Shown here in pieces: positions 1-25,200 of a stretch of DNA of 64,000 bases. How positions within the stretch are numbered: the stretch's first letter is position 1; each line of letters opens with the position of its first letter. Source of the DNA: Hirudinaria manillensis (Eukaryota > Annelida > Clitellata > Hirudinida > Hirudinidae); assembly GCA_034509925.1 (NCBI GenBank), contig CM067530.1, forward strand, positions 124,001 to 188,000, given 5' to 3'. The notes under the pieces are model-generated. The model did no database searches. It had not been told where the DNA came from and saw only the letters and a list, made by a program, of their open reading frames with translations. The position numbers were made by a program, and so were the translations under genes.

Positions 1-222
1 TGATTTGTTATTGACATATAGAGGATGGGAAGATGAAAGTTATAAATTTCCTGTTTAAGTGGCTACCTAAAATGTGTTCTGGACATTAACTTCAGTTCCA
101 CTTCTTCAACTTTTAATTGTAATACAATTTGGTGGGGGCACATAATCTTTTAATTAGCAAAAATTTTAGATGAATTTTTTCCTAAAATTAACATCAAATA
201 TGTATTAGTTGTGATTTTGTAG

Positions 223-11126
<10,904 letters not shown>

Positions 11127-13197
11127 TCTGGAAAGTGTGATTAATTCTTAGGACTTTTAATACATCATTAAGAAAGATGAAGTTCCAACATACCAAGGTG
11201 TTAATGTGTAATAGAAAAAATTTGAGCATTTATTACAAAATGGGGGAGCAGGTTTTGGTTGAAATGGAGAAGTGTTCTATCAAATCCTATAGAGTCTTGA
11301 CAGAAATAGCTAGTATGAGTACATTTAGCAATATCAGTTAGGGATAAGGACAATTACCTTTGAGCTTCATTTTTGTTTGTGGTTATTGTTTGGGTATTGG
11401 TAGTTCTGCTAGCATGCTTGGTGATTAAATATTTGCTGGTTGGATGACCAATTGGGTGGGAGGCAAACCAAAATTTGTGTAAAATGTGCTTGATTCCTCC
11501 TTTGATGAGTAGATACCTCTGCTCTCTTCCATTTGCTGCTCATGGGGCAGACCTTCTCAAGAGACATTCCTTTGTTTCTAGGCAAGGGATGAAGCATTGC
11601 ATTGAAGGCAGTGGTCCATGGAGGCACTGCCAATATATGCAGCTCTGGAGGATGTTGTAAGTATGGGTTTGGGTGAGCTATTCCTCCAGCTCTGATTTTC
11701 TTTGATTATTCATTGAGAATACCCTAGTAGAGGGTTAGGTAATTTTTCAGATTTGTGCGGGCCCTTCAGTACAAGGATTTTCATCCGTGCCTTCGATATT
11801 TTTTGCCTAAGCAGCGCTTCTGACATCCTTCCTATTTTTGGTAGATACTCAATTTTTGTAACTGAACATAAGTTTTATCATAATTATTAAGAATGAATTA
11901 TGCTAATTTAATAACAATTTTTAAAAAATTAAATTGACATTTATTGAGTGACAGCATCACGCCGTGTCGCTCAAAAGATCTTGGTAATGGATTTGAACCA
12001 GATAAATCTATTTACACTGCCTAAACTAAAAGTACGCTAATATGAAATAACTTCAAGAATTTACTGACGAGACTCCAATTTTATTCTCGCACGGATTTAA
12101 TCTAGATGTAACTGTAGTCAGTGCTTTCTGATAACTATAATAACGAAAATGGTCCATATCCTTGTCACTCATACTCTCGAACTATTACCGATTCCATTGT
12201 CGAATATTGGTAATGGGTGGAAATCTACTGCCTCCACACGTACTCAAAAACTCTCTATACCATAAACTCCTACGACACACTCTCCGACTCCCTCTGCCAT
12301 ACACTCTACCCTTTTACATTCGGACAACACCCTCCCATTTATTCCAATCATCTAATCATACACTTTCCAGAACTTTCGTAATCGGGCCCCATCCATAAAA
12401 TCATCACACACCATGGAAAAACAAATTAAATTAAAAATCACCTTAAAAATACAACCAAACTCCTCTTAATTAACTCCCAGCCTGGGAAACTGTTCAAATC
12501 TTTAACAGTTGGGTTACATAAAAACTAATAAGCATTAAGAGATGAATCTTCCAAGATGAATTTCTCTCTCACTCCTCCTTTTCTGTTTGGCTTTAAATCA
12601 ATTAATATGCTAAACAAACTGAACATAGGATATGAAATTTATTCCAAACAACAAATATTTATTAAAACAGAATTCCAACTTAACAAGGCCTTAACCATAG
12701 TAAAAACCTTTACTGATGACAGTTTTATGGAATTCGGTTTAGACAAGTTTGCATAGCCTTGTGTGTTTAAAGAAGCAAGCTGTGTTTGGTCATGAAGCTG
12801 TGGGCTCAACATTGAAATGGAAAGCTTGGCCACAGCTGCTCAGGACCAAACAACACCAACAATATATCATCAACAACGAATGATACAACAAATAGATGGC
12901 GATTGCAGAATATGTTGCCAGGCCCAGGAAACGCCACTGTGCTAGCAGCAATTACAATACTCTCTGGCATCACGACACCCTCCCCTCTGGAGACCTGCAA
13001 ATGCCGGAATTTTACTTACGAGCCCGTCCCGGCCCGCACCCTGATTTATTTGGCTCGCCCGGCACGCCATTTCCCATTTCAAAAATTAGCCCGCACAAGC
13101 CCGCTTGCATCTCACTCAAAATCTTAATATTCCTACTCCCCCCTATACGAGTGAATTTTTTGGTAAACCTTCTAAATAATACTATCAATTATTTGAA
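11127..13197. other. Intergenic gap between convergent Miro and beta-lactamase-like genes
   Basis: No gene is recognised. Frames at 11.4-11.7 kb and 12.2-12.8 kb are short and unconserved. Around 12890-12960 one frame gives CRICCQAQETPL, reminiscent of the cysteine motif (CRxCGxxxET) near the C-terminus of some retroelement polyproteins; the frame breaks at once. From 12983 the sequence becomes G+C rich and is listed separately as a hAT-like end. Confidence 0.5.
12983..13110 (+). mobile_element. hAT-like element end, GC-rich
   Basis: Begins with GGAGACCTGCAAATGCCGG and continues with runs of CCCGGCCCGC-type sequence. The reverse complement of 24180-24226 begins AGAGACCTGCAAAGGCCGG and is likewise followed by GCCCGGCCCG. 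CAGAGACCTGCAAA is the style of terminal inverted repeat seen in hAT transposons. No transposase is visible nearby, so this is probably one end of a non-autonomous copy. Confidence 0.5.
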
Positions 13198-13203
13198 TTT
13201 ATT
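13198..13203 (-). terminator. Poly(A) signal of the beta-lactamase-like gene
   Basis: TTTATT on the plus strand reads AATAAA on the minus strand, about 66 bases beyond the stop codon of the beta-lactamase-like gene. Confidence 0.6.
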
Positions 13204-13268
13204 CCATCTTTTTGGTTGCCAAACTATATAAAAAGTGATTCACATTTTAACAAAACATTAAACACACA

Positions 13269-16200
13269 TTAAAGAACGATTAAAAAAAATATGTATATTA
13301 AATGATGATAAACGCTGCTCACGATAAAAGTCAACCGGTTGCTCTCCGACTTTCTGTTGATCGCCATTAAAGGCTCCCAAAGGAGATCTCTCTTAAAAAT
13401 TAACGGGGTGTGAGAGCCGTATCCATAAATGGCAAGAACTTCGTACTTCTTAGTTGCGACGTTTTGGTTTAAGAAGTAGAGAATTGCAAAATTTCTGGGT
13501 CGAATGTGACGCATAACTCCAGTAAGTTCGAGCAAAGCTGTAGATGCATTGACAAACTCTAAAAAGCCACTTCCTAACAAGCCTATCCTAAACTGCAATA
13601 AAGCTTTTGAGTTATTCACAGGCGAACAATTTCCAAAAATAGTAAAATTTCCAAAAATTGGATGACCATAACTTCCGACATAATTATTTGTAAAATTAAT
13701 GAAAAAGAACATCTTCTTTTTTGTAGATATCTTTTTGTTGGATGGTTGATTAAATCGTGGAGCAGCAGATATTGCCCATGGACGAGGGAAGCTGCATATA
13801 GTTGTACTATTGAGCCACGTATTTTCATTGAGCAAATTGTCTAACAAATAGAAATGTGTTGCCATCTGTAATTCTCCTGTGAAATGCGCAGGTCCGTTTG
13901 TGATTGTAAAAATCCCTATGCCTTTGCTATGAAGTAATGTGATTTTACTGATGAAACTCCCTATTTCGCCCGTGTGTTCGCTCTGTGCAAATCCTGCGTT
14001 TTAAAGCTGATCAATGTTTAAATTACAAAAAAAATCAACAAAAATTTAGACCGAAATACCTCTATAATAACCAATTCTCCAGCCGAGTCCAAATGCACTT
14101 ATAGTATTTGTGACAGGAAATACTGGCTTTTCGATGTGTGAAGGTCTACGGCCGCGATCTGCTATCATATGTCTTGAATGCATATCTGTCCAGTAACTAA
14201 CGGGAATGAGTTGTCTGCCTTGTTCGTTTCTCCCTTGATTCAAGTGAAATTTAATCCATTTACAAATATCTCTCCCAGTGGAGACGATTCCCCCTGCTCC
14301 GACTAAGGTTTCCACAGATCTATGATAAAGAGTATATAAATTCTATAAATATATTTAAAATAAAAATTATAAACCTTTTACTAAAAAAATCAATTTTCCT
14401 AAATTTTATATCAGCTTAATTATTGACTACATTAAATCTTGCCTCAAAACTTCCATGCTTAAAGGCACATTCTCTTTGAAATCATTCCGATAGTACATTT
14501 TTGATAAATTTCTATAATTGGCTTTTCTGGATTCAGTAATGAGTTCAGTATCTTTCATGCCAAGCGGAACAAAAATTTTGTCCTGCAACAGTTATTATCT
14601 CAAATATTATGGATATTATGGATTAATTTGATACATGTATATGAGAAATGATGTAACAGCTTTGTGCGCTATCATCGGTGTACCAATTAACAAAATAGTA
14701 AATCTTAAATACAGAATTAACAGCCTCTCAGAACGAAATATTAACAGGGAAATCAAAATTACTCTAATAGAGGAAAAGTAAGACATTGGACTATTGTCAT
14801 CCAAAAAAATTAAAAAGTAATCTGTTATTTAACAGTATCAAACGAAATAAAAAGTGAAAAATAATCAAAACAATTTCTAACGAGTGAGTTAAAATATATT
14901 CCTTAATCAAAATAATAAATAACTTTCTATCAAAAAGAGGTGACATTTTCATTCATTACTAGTCGCTAAAAATGAGTGGGGCTCACACATTAATCATTGG
15001 ATGCCTAAGGGGAATGCGAGTGTACCCTAAAGTTTCTTTTTTCGACATCCTAGAATCTCTTTTTAAAATTGTTTAATGGATTTTTGTGAGAATTATCTTC
15101 AACACGCGTATTGCTAACATTTGTAACCCCATTGGATAATAATAGGCACATCCAAAAAGCGTCACAAGTTTTTTGAAAAAATCAATATTATATGGGACCA
15201 AGCATAGAAAGAAAGAGAGAAACTCTATTGGTGGAGCACCAGCAGGAAATCCTCAGAGCTATGACCACGTCTTTAACCATTTTGGCACTGATCCTCACGC
15301 TTTCTGTGGTTGGGCCGCACCCGATGATCAATCCTTGATCCTTGAATTTGCCTTCCAGTTTTCTTTCTTCTAAGATCATCTTCCTTCTTCCTGTCTTACC
15401 AAAGACTGCCGCATCTGGCTTTTCCATTTAAGCCACTTTATTGGGAAATGGTATAACCCACAGTAATTCCTACTTGGAGTGGAATCTACCTTGTTGTTAC
15501 ACCGTCAAAAACTTCATGACGAACCCGGCGAAGTAGTCTCGAAGTGTCAAGATCACGGGTATTGGTACGATGGTCCTCCAGCGTCTCATCCTTCCATGAT
15601 GAATGCATATAAAATTCGTTCATCTCGGGATTACAGAACAGTTTTTGCTAAATCTAATGTCAAACGCCACTGTATCATTCGCTTGGGACCAACTGTTTAT
15701 TCTAGAATTCCAACTTACATATCACCAACCTGATTTTGCTCTTTCAACCTCTGCATAAACAAATAGTTATTGATTCACCACTACCTTCATAGTTTAATAT
15801 TCACCTTATCCGTTTTTTATTCCTAAGGCTACCATTCATATCGGAGGTCCGCCAGCAGGAATCTTCCCTTAGGACGTTTCCTCTTAATCTTTTCTTTTGA
15901 AAAAGGTGAAAGCCAAATCAAATAAAGTCGTAGAAGAAGTTGTAAAAAATAACAAAAGAAAGTTGAAGTAGCTGATCAGCAGAGGAATTGCCTTGGCTTT
16001 CAGCTAATGGATCATCGCGGAGAATCTGTAAGTCTTGGATGCTCCTTTAGTTTTGGCTTCTCTTTATTAGCACACATTTTGGATTATTCTATCTTGTTCG
16101 CCATTTTTCATACTTCTTGCTTCTCATTATTTCTGCTCGGCGCAAATCGCTGATCAACTTTTTGACCTCATTTCATAGAATCGAAAGACCATCCCTTTAG

Positions 16201-19200
16201 TCAATGTTGGCTTTCTAACAGCGGCGTCTGAGCGTCCCTTCCTGTTCCGGGTCCCTTTTTACCTTCTCGATGGTTTTGACTCGCTTGAACCTTTGCTTGG
16301 CTTTGGACCAAACTTTTTGAGGCTTGTCCGATAAGTGAAATATGTGAATACCTTTACCAAGGATTCCTTCTTCATCTTTTGCCATAATTCTTTTCCAAGC
16401 GACTTGCCTAGTTCTTGCCAGACCTACCTTTCCCTGCTAGAGGGAAACTTATCCTTCGCTTTGGAGGGCCCCACTGGGGACCTGAACTGAAATGCACTGA
16501 AGTCTGTGGTTGTTTCTTGGACTGGTGCCGTTTGACGATTTACCTCTCTATTGATCCAAGACAGCGCATTGTTCCGATACATTTTTGCAACCATGCTTGG
16601 TATGATGGATCTCGAGATCTTTCTCTGGTTTGCACGGTTTCACGTACGTATAATTGCATCCTAGCATGCAGTTCTTTAAGGCAGATTTCGAAATCAAAAT
16701 CCATTGAAAAGCCGCGTCGATTATTATTGTTATTGAAGATAATATTCACATTGTGAAATACTGAGCAGACGATAAATGAACATTTTATTGCAACTCGTGA
16801 TTACTGCCTTTTTATTATACAGTATTACCATCGATAATTTGTTTACTGGTTAAGGAGCTGAAACAGAAAAACTACAATTCTTGATACTGTGAAAAAATTA
16901 AATAAAGATGTGCCACCAACTTTGCAAAGGTCACTCAGTAAATTATTCAAGTATCATGAAGGACTGACAAAAAAAAATGTTATAGCTGTTAAATGTACAA
17001 AGACAAAATTCAGAATATATACTGGTCAGTGCCACACCAGATCCAAAGAAAGACGTCGGAAACCGATCATGTTCCACGGCCCATTGAGAATATTTTAAAG
17101 GGTTTATGAAGCGGTTCTCCATCAAGATGTATACGACGAAATGGGTTTCTCTAGAGAAGTTATGGGGCGCATAATCGCCCTGTTCGTCGGGTAGCGATGC
17201 AGAGTCTACTGAAGGGTACAATATTCCAGAGGCGCACATTAGTAAATGCGACTAAATACTCCGATGAACGCATTTTTGACGACAACACCATTAGTCACGC
17301 GAATCGGTTTGTCCAGGAAAGAACAAAGGCTATGAAAAGAATGTCAGAGATAACAGAAGCGCTCTCATTCTCGATCTGGCATATGAAAATTTCGGAGACG
17401 AAGTGTGATGAAGCCACTAAGAGCTCTAATAACCACTGGGACAAGAATTACACATGAAGGCCAAAGTCGAAGATTGCAAGTCATAAAATAGTTCGAAAAG
17501 CTGCATAAAAAAGACAAAGTTAGAACGTTAATGAGAGCCTTCCGTAACTATGAGAAAAGTCCTGAAAGGATGTAAATAGACATTCGTTTGATCACCGGAG
17601 TGGTCCACACACCCCTCACCAAAAGCGTAAGGAGATTCAATGAGTTAAACCAATGAGTCTTTAAGCGAACCAAATTTTTCGGCATAACTTTCGTAAATAT
17701 TAATTTTATTTTATGAAATTTGGATATATAATTTAAAAACTAGTATGAAATCTTATTATTAGAAACAAATTTATTATACGTTTGGGCAGGAAATGCAAAT
17801 TAGCGTGCCTAAATTTTCGTCATATCTTTAAGAGGGGTGTCCTAAATTGGCATAATTAATTATTTATTGGGGGTCTCTTGGGGTTAAATTATTATTATTA
17901 TTTTATTAGATATGCGTAAGAACATCAATTAGAACAAATTAAAAGTTTTATTCGACTTCTAAGAACTTGAAAAAGAAAGCAGGACTGGATGAACATGAAA
18001 GAGGTCAGTTTATGGGGTTAAAAAATTAAATTATTACATTTTCAATATTTCCAAAAGCCTACAATATTTTAAAATTGTAGTTGGAAACTTTTTGAGAACT
18101 CCAAATGAATACGGTAAGAAAAGTCTTTGTGGGATATCCCCAAAACCATCGAAGAGGGATCGATGAATTCTCATTCCAAGGGACTCATAGGGAAAACTTT
18201 CAGCAGAGAAAGTTCATTCATCATTAAATTAGTAAGTCAGCAACTCTACAGTGTTAAGGTATATGCAGGAGAGCTAAATATTAAAATACAAGCGACGTCA
18301 AAAAATCCTAACTCTCATGAAAAGTCACAGACATCAGCGTCTGGAACGGGCAAAGGACGCAGTCGATTGTGGGGACGAATGGATGTCAGAAATTTTTTCA
18401 GACAAAATAGAAGTTAAATTTTGATGGTTCTGATGGGTGACAGCATTACTGGCATTATTTATGAAAAGAGTAAGTGGTTTATTGTACAGGAATATTGTAG
18501 GTGATTTCGTGATATTCTGGTGAGGATTTTCAGTCTGTGGTGAGATAGAATTATCCTTTATTCATGAAAAACCGGCATCTAAGGATTATATCAAGACCAG
18601 TTCCAGTTTTCTCATTCCATTTGCTAAAGGTTCCCATAAAAATGACTTTGTTTTCCAGCAGGACAATGCCCCCTTCACATCTCAAAGGAAACAATGTCAT
18701 TTTTTAGGAGAGTCCTCCTGATTTAAATCCTATAGAAAATGTTTGGCAGACTCTGATAAGGAAGGTTTGCCACAATGGTAAACAAAATCCAACAATTATG
18801 GAGTTAAAAGAGGCGATAATTGAATCCTGGAAAAGCCTAGGAATGCCCAATAAAATAGTGGCGTCAATAAAATCAAGATGCATTTAAATAATAGAAAATA
18901 ATAGACAATGCACATCATATCGACACTATTTTTGAATTAATAAAATCGTTAGAACACTTATTATCGTCTTTTCATTTTAGGCAACTTAAAGATATTACGA
19001 ATAATTACTTAACAAAAAATGTATTTTAGAATATATCTCCAAAAATTATTGTCAGAATGTAAAATAAATTTTCACATTAACTGCCATGTTTGTGTCAAAT
19101 AGCATATCCAAATTTGGGTTTTGTAAAATAATTTCGTCAAACGTCATGGCGAAAATTCATCTCCCGCTTAAAGATATTACCACTGTATTCCTGAAATTTT

Positions 19201-22200
19201 TTGCAAAGACATATGGGCCACAAAGATTTCAACTTTAAATGATCATTGATCAGAGATATGAGGCTATCAATTTTGATTCGTACAATGACTAAAAACACTA
19301 AGAAATTAGTTGTACTAAACGATCACGTAGTTTGATAGATACTTGAATCTTAAATTGACCAAATTTATACTAACTTTTAATAGTTTTGAAAAGCTGTCAT
19401 TCCCCAATTTTTCTGCAATACAAGTTGCCAGAACTAACATTATATTGTTGTATTCGTACTTACTCCGAAACAAGCCAGCCTTTTCAACGTAATGTAACCT
19501 TCTACACGTCAAACAATTAGATTTTATGTTTAATCCATTTGCTGTCAAACTGTCGCTTACTTACCTGCAGTAATCTTGTAGTGATATTTTTGGATCGAGA
19601 GCAGTTTGCAGGAAAGGGTCATAAGTCTGAAGACCTACACGATGAGCGAGGATGTCAAGTATTGTGCAATGTTTCGTTCTTAGTTCATCGATAAAGGAAT
19701 AGTTTCTACCCATAACGTCGATTATTTTTGTATCCCATGATTTTGGAAATCTGAAAAGAAAATAAAGACATTCAATTTTTTTTATGTATTCTGATTACAG
19801 TATAGTTCAGTCCTTTTTTTCTGAGCAAACTCCGGCTAACATCGTCACTGAATGTCTTATTGTAGAAATTTATTATTTATATAAATATATATATATATAT
19901 ATCGTTCTAAATTATTGCAAAACTTTTAATATTGGTCATGTACATTTACAACACCTATTCAAACTTAATAGTTTTCAGACGGAAATGTCGTTTTTCATAA
20001 ATTTTTGAATAAAGAGAAATTAACTAGCTTACTGAAATCCCTCTATAATTTTCAATATATATGTTATTGATATCATATGGATACATACTGTTGGATCCCT
20101 GGATCCAGATAATTGAAGAATAATTAAAATTATATTGCTGATTAATTAATTTAGTAATTAATTAAATTGAGTGGCACTATAATTTGAGAATTAATTAATT
20201 GGTACTATTCAGAGTCCTTGGTTATGAATCTGGACAAATAGATTTATCTCGAAAAGCAGAGCAAGAGTAAGAAAAACAACAGATTTCAAGACTTAAACAT
20301 TTGAGCATTGTCCATCTTCCAAGCCATCTGAACACTTTCAATAAACCTGACCTTCTATAATTAGTTTGAGGACCCCGGGTTATTACAATACAGTAATGCC
20401 CCACTCCCCCTAATATTATAGATGTGTGATTACTGTGAACGAATTAATTCACATGATTCTGGTCTGCAAAAGTTGACAATTTTATTAAGCATTTTTCGTT
20501 AAGTTTCTTGCTTAAACTAAATCTCTTTGATGACAGATTCTTCTTTTGCTTTCATCATGTCCCGTGAAAGTTAATGCCACAAAGGCATGTTAGAGTATCA
20601 TGCTTCATTATAATTCTGACCTGTACAGTCTGATCAGTCATCCACACCTTTGAAGCATGTAAATGTGAATATATAAATCTGAATTATAAATGGAAGCATT
20701 GGCTTCACTTTTATTTAGCAAAGCATGAATGTCGAAATTATCTGATGTTAACGTGGTAGCTTATGCAATGTTTCAAAGGAAGGATGTTATTCCAGTAAAG
20801 AACTGAAGCTCCATCGAAAATGTTTGGAGTGGACAAACTCCTGTCCAATCACAGTGCATAAATTACAGTAGCAACTCTTCCAGAAACTCCTTCAGAAACT
20901 ATATTTAGTATTTAGTCGAACTCTCATTATATCAAATAATGCAGAATTGTGTCAGAAACCCGATGGATCCTCAAATTTATTGAAAGTCGAATAGATTTCT
21001 TTCGCGTAGGCTCTTGATGAATCAATATCATCTGGTCGTTCATTTGATCCATTCATATCTTAATCCTCTAGTTAGATAACGGACTTTGATAGGCACTCAA
21101 CCAGATAATATTGAAAGCCAAATATTTGCATTGGAAGGCACAGCTTTCCAGAAGTCCAAACCGAGTTTGACAAACTCAATCAATCTTTATCAAACACCAT
21201 GTAAGTGCCTTTTAACCCCTCACGTTCAAACTCCTGATGAAATTCGATCAAATGAAATAATGCGCCTTCGATATGTTACAAGCGGTTGATTTAAGCAACT
21301 GGCTATAGTTTTGAGAGTAAGATGATATGTTTGCAAAGTGACCTCTAATTAAAATGAGCATTTTCTGCACCAATTTCCTTTTAGGTGCATTTTTTAAATT
21401 AAAATATCACTGTAACTGGTTTATTCTGCTTCGAAGATGTTACATATAAGTACATTGTAATACTGATTCTTAATAACAATGAGGTCGTTAACAGTTCGAT
21501 GTCTGATCTCGGTTGCCTGAATTCATGCACCTTATATACTTATACCAATCAAAAGTTGCCCAAAAGTACGCACACTCAATCTGTTCCTCTTTCTGAAATT
21601 CATGATGGACCTGCTTTGAAAGTTATTTCACTCTCACGAACTACATTACTTAAAATGGGTGTTGGTTGTTGACATTTCTCTGCTTTATTGCCACTACTCC
21701 AGGACACTGCTTCAAATCAATCTTCATTTCTAACTTGGGCCATTTCGCAATTTGAACATGCTTCTCGTGTGAGAGAAGCGCGCGTTCTTTCTTCCATCCT
21801 CGGACGGAGGCCTTAATAAGAAACTCCATCGCTTCTGCTTCCTCTCCCAATTCGTATTCTCTGATTTAGGCTTATCAACCATTTTGTTAAATTAAAGACA
21901 ACTGCACTTGAAGAAAACGGAATCGTAACGTTTGTACGGAACAACAAGTAAACCGTGCGACTCCACCTTCTTTTTTCGTTGTCACGACAACCCGTACTTA
22001 TTTCACTTATTCAAAGTGGTTCTCAAAAAAGATCGGTTTGCTTGTATCCATCTAGCATGAAGTACTTCAAGCAATTCCTGCGCCCGCGTTAAAAAGGAAG
22101 ACGCCAAATGAAACATTTTCACATATAGTTTTATCAGTACATACATGTAGTTATATATTACATTTTTAATATTTGAGTACAAACTGAATTAAAAACAAGT

Positions 22201-25200
22201 CAATAAGGGTTAATATTTATTGTTTAAATTGTTCTGATGGAAATATAAAAAAAATTGCATATTTTGTTGAGCGATGTAGTCATGGTGCGTATTTTATTCA
22301 ATCTTTTTTACAAACATCTTAAAAAGTATGTAATAATCGAGTGCGTCTATATGCGAGTGCATGTTAATTTCGTGAAAATATGGCACGTACATAATATATA
22401 TCTGATATAAATTGAAGGTATCTGTTATTTTTCATATTTTAAAAAATTTATTTAAAATTTAAAGTTGTTTCAATATTCTGGCATTAAAGAGTAATTAATG
22501 AAAATAACTGATCCAGTGAATCACACAATAACCTCTGACAAATAAAAGTTATCAAAGATTTGAGTTCATTTCTTTATCTGTGGTTTATCTATATTTCATC
22601 ATTCAGCCATTTAAAGTATTTATCTCTATTACTAAAGTTTAATTCTGCTAAATATATTTTATTTAAATATGTTTGTTCATCGATTTATTTATTCAGTTAT
22701 ATTCATCTTTCCCAAAACTTAAATTACATACAATTCTATAACTATAAATTCTAAGCAATTTGCGGCAAATGATTTGCTACGTATTCCATAAACAGCACAC
22801 CGGAGAACAAAAGAAGCTTCAATATAACAATAACAAAGTAAAAAACTTCCACTTTCAGCCAAGAGGTGTACAAGTGTACCCCAACACACTTGTTGAGAGT
22901 CAAATGAAAGTTTGTTATTAAAAATATTTCGCATGTCAATAGGCACAGGTGCAGGGAGTAAAAAACAAATATAGTTTTCATTAAACGATGATTAAACAGC
23001 GCTTACAAACACGGAACCTCTGCGAGAAATACAAAGACAACTCAGGGGCCCTTTAAACGGGAAATAACTCCCCTTGGAGGAACCGCTTGAAGAATATGCT
23101 TTTACACGTTACATTTTCAATTTTAACTTTGAAAATGTTTTCATATAATAGATGTTTTCTAGATTTAAATAATAAAAAAGTAATTTCAGACTTATATAGT
23201 GTTGTGTGATTATTACGATCTTATATGGGATGGATGCATAATTCGAGCGGGCCGGTTTTTCCAATAATCATTCGTAAATAAAAGTTTATTATCTCGTGTC
23301 AAGCGTGATAAAATAAACGTGAAAGTTTAGCAACACTAGCAAGACGAAATCGCTCGTTGTCTTTGTCAAAAAAGTTGCATTTAATTACAGTTTACATTAT
23401 TATACAGTTAATAACAGCTTTAAAATTATTTTCTTCATTTTTTTAACATTTCTTCAGTCCATCGCATAGCTCCTGCCATAACGTATAAAATTGTATTTAT
23501 ACAATTACAATTATTATGCAACTAAACTTTTGGATAGAGATCATCAAATAAAATTATAATATTTCTAAAAGTTTTAACTCAATACAATTAGATCGCACAA
23601 CAGTTATTTTCCTCGTCAGAAAAACCATGGGCCGGCAAGGGCCATGCTTTAAAGCGGTTAATGTTTTTAACTCGGATTTGTACATTTTAAGGTATGTAAC
23701 ACTCCCACAATGTATGCAGCGTTTTTACATTATAATAAGAAAAATTTATAGTTCTATTAAACACTGTTTTGCATATCAGACTACACAGTGTTGTGTGATT
23801 ATTATTATTGTATGGAATGGATGCATAATTCGGGCCGGGCATGATGAATCTTGGAGCGGGCCTTATCCATTGTTTTAAAGTTGTGTCTAGTTTTCTGAAT
23901 AACCATAGCATGTAATTGTTCAAAGTTTAAATTAATTCTTCTATGTACTCACTTAATAAAATTTCGATAGTTTTTGCGAAGTAAAATTTGAATATGAATG
24001 AAACTCCGTGGAAAAATTCCTTTCTTCAGAAAAGTTTCAAAGATTAAGGATGGTAACTCTTGCTATGCAGGAAATAGTATATTATTACGTCGAATATGCA
24101 AATCTGAGTTGAGAACATGACGGTCCACCAAAAGCCCGCTTTGAAGCATTTGAACGCCTCCATTCTTTTCAGGTCGACTAGCCCGACGGGCCGGGCTTTG
24201 GCGGGCCGGCCTTTGCAGGTCTCTAGTGTGTCCTGACAACAAGGCCGAGGAATGTCGTTATCCAGTTGAAAGCTGACGAAAGCCAAAAATAAGCTTTCAA
24301 AACAAGTCCATCATGGGTTTTAAAATTTATAAAGATCAGATTGACAGTGAGAACTAGAGCGGTTGTGGGGCAACAGCTTCCCTTTTCATTGGAAATATAA
24401 GATGCATGAATTTATGCGCTTTGCGACAGACAGCGGGTGCTTAAGGATTAATCATTATTGCATAAGTGAAGCCAATGTTTTAAGGCCGTGAATGACTGAT
24501 CAGGTTGGACAGTTCAGATCGGCAGATCGGAAGCTTCATTATGAATGAATCACGTTACTCTACGATGCCTTTTAACCACGACTTTCGCAGCGGATTATGA
24601 AAGCAAAAGCCAGTCATAAAACAAAGAGTCTTTGCAAGAAATTCAACGAAAAAATCCTTAATAAAATCTTCTACTTTTGAGGATCAAAATCATTTAAAGT
24701 AATTCGTCTATAGTATGCACACGTCTATACCGTGAAAAGTAAACCCAATTTAACACGCGTGCTATATGGGTGTACAAGGTACTTCTATTAATTTGTGAAC
24801 AGATTTGCTTCGGGCAAACATTTTAGAACGAATTTAATCTCGCATACCATTTCTTTTAGTTTTTAAGAGTTTTTAAGCCCCTAACAATGAATCTATTATA
24901 TGTGTTTACTTGATTTTATTTGATAATCATCAAGGCCTTGATCTCAATTACATTTAAAAAATAATTTCCAATTTCATGAGAAAAAAATCAGGGAAATTAT
25001 AATAATTGTCATTTATTGACAAAGCTGAATTATTTTAAAAATTAGTCTTACCTATCTCTTTGTTCCGATAATAAAATTCCAATCAATGTTGCCGTGAAGG
25101 CTTTCGAAAGTGAGCCGATTGCAACCTTTGTTTCTATTCTTAGTAATCTCTTTGGATGGTCCAAAGCAGAATGTCCAAAATTTTTTATTACAGAATCATT

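Larger units (their letters stand above)
14583..19374 (-). other. Intron 3 of the beta-lactamase-like gene (4.8 kb)
   Basis: Contains a piggyBac-style TTAA/ATTGGATGCC end at about 14990-15035, LINE debris at 15.2-16.7 kb, unassigned short frames at 16.9-17.5 kb, and a dead Tc1-like transposase at 18.1-18.9 kb. A GC-richer tract around 16.1-16.7 kb has no protein match that I recognise. No host exon was found here. Confidence 0.65.
19751..25051 (-). other. Intron 1 of the beta-lactamase-like gene (5.3 kb)
   Basis: Repeat-dominated. It holds an AT dinucleotide tract (about 19879-19902), an inverted repeat pair (20535-20725 and 24385-24640), a direct repeat pair (23189-23262 and 23778-23855), and a GC-rich hAT-like end at 24080-24226. 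Frames at 21650-21850 and 22.5-23 kb are short with no recognised match. Confidence 0.65.

Noticed and set aside
21650-21850. Minus-strand frame starting MGEEAEAMEFL
   Set aside because: Short, no family match, alternative frames equally open nearby, inside a repeat-rich intron of the beta-lactamase-like gene.
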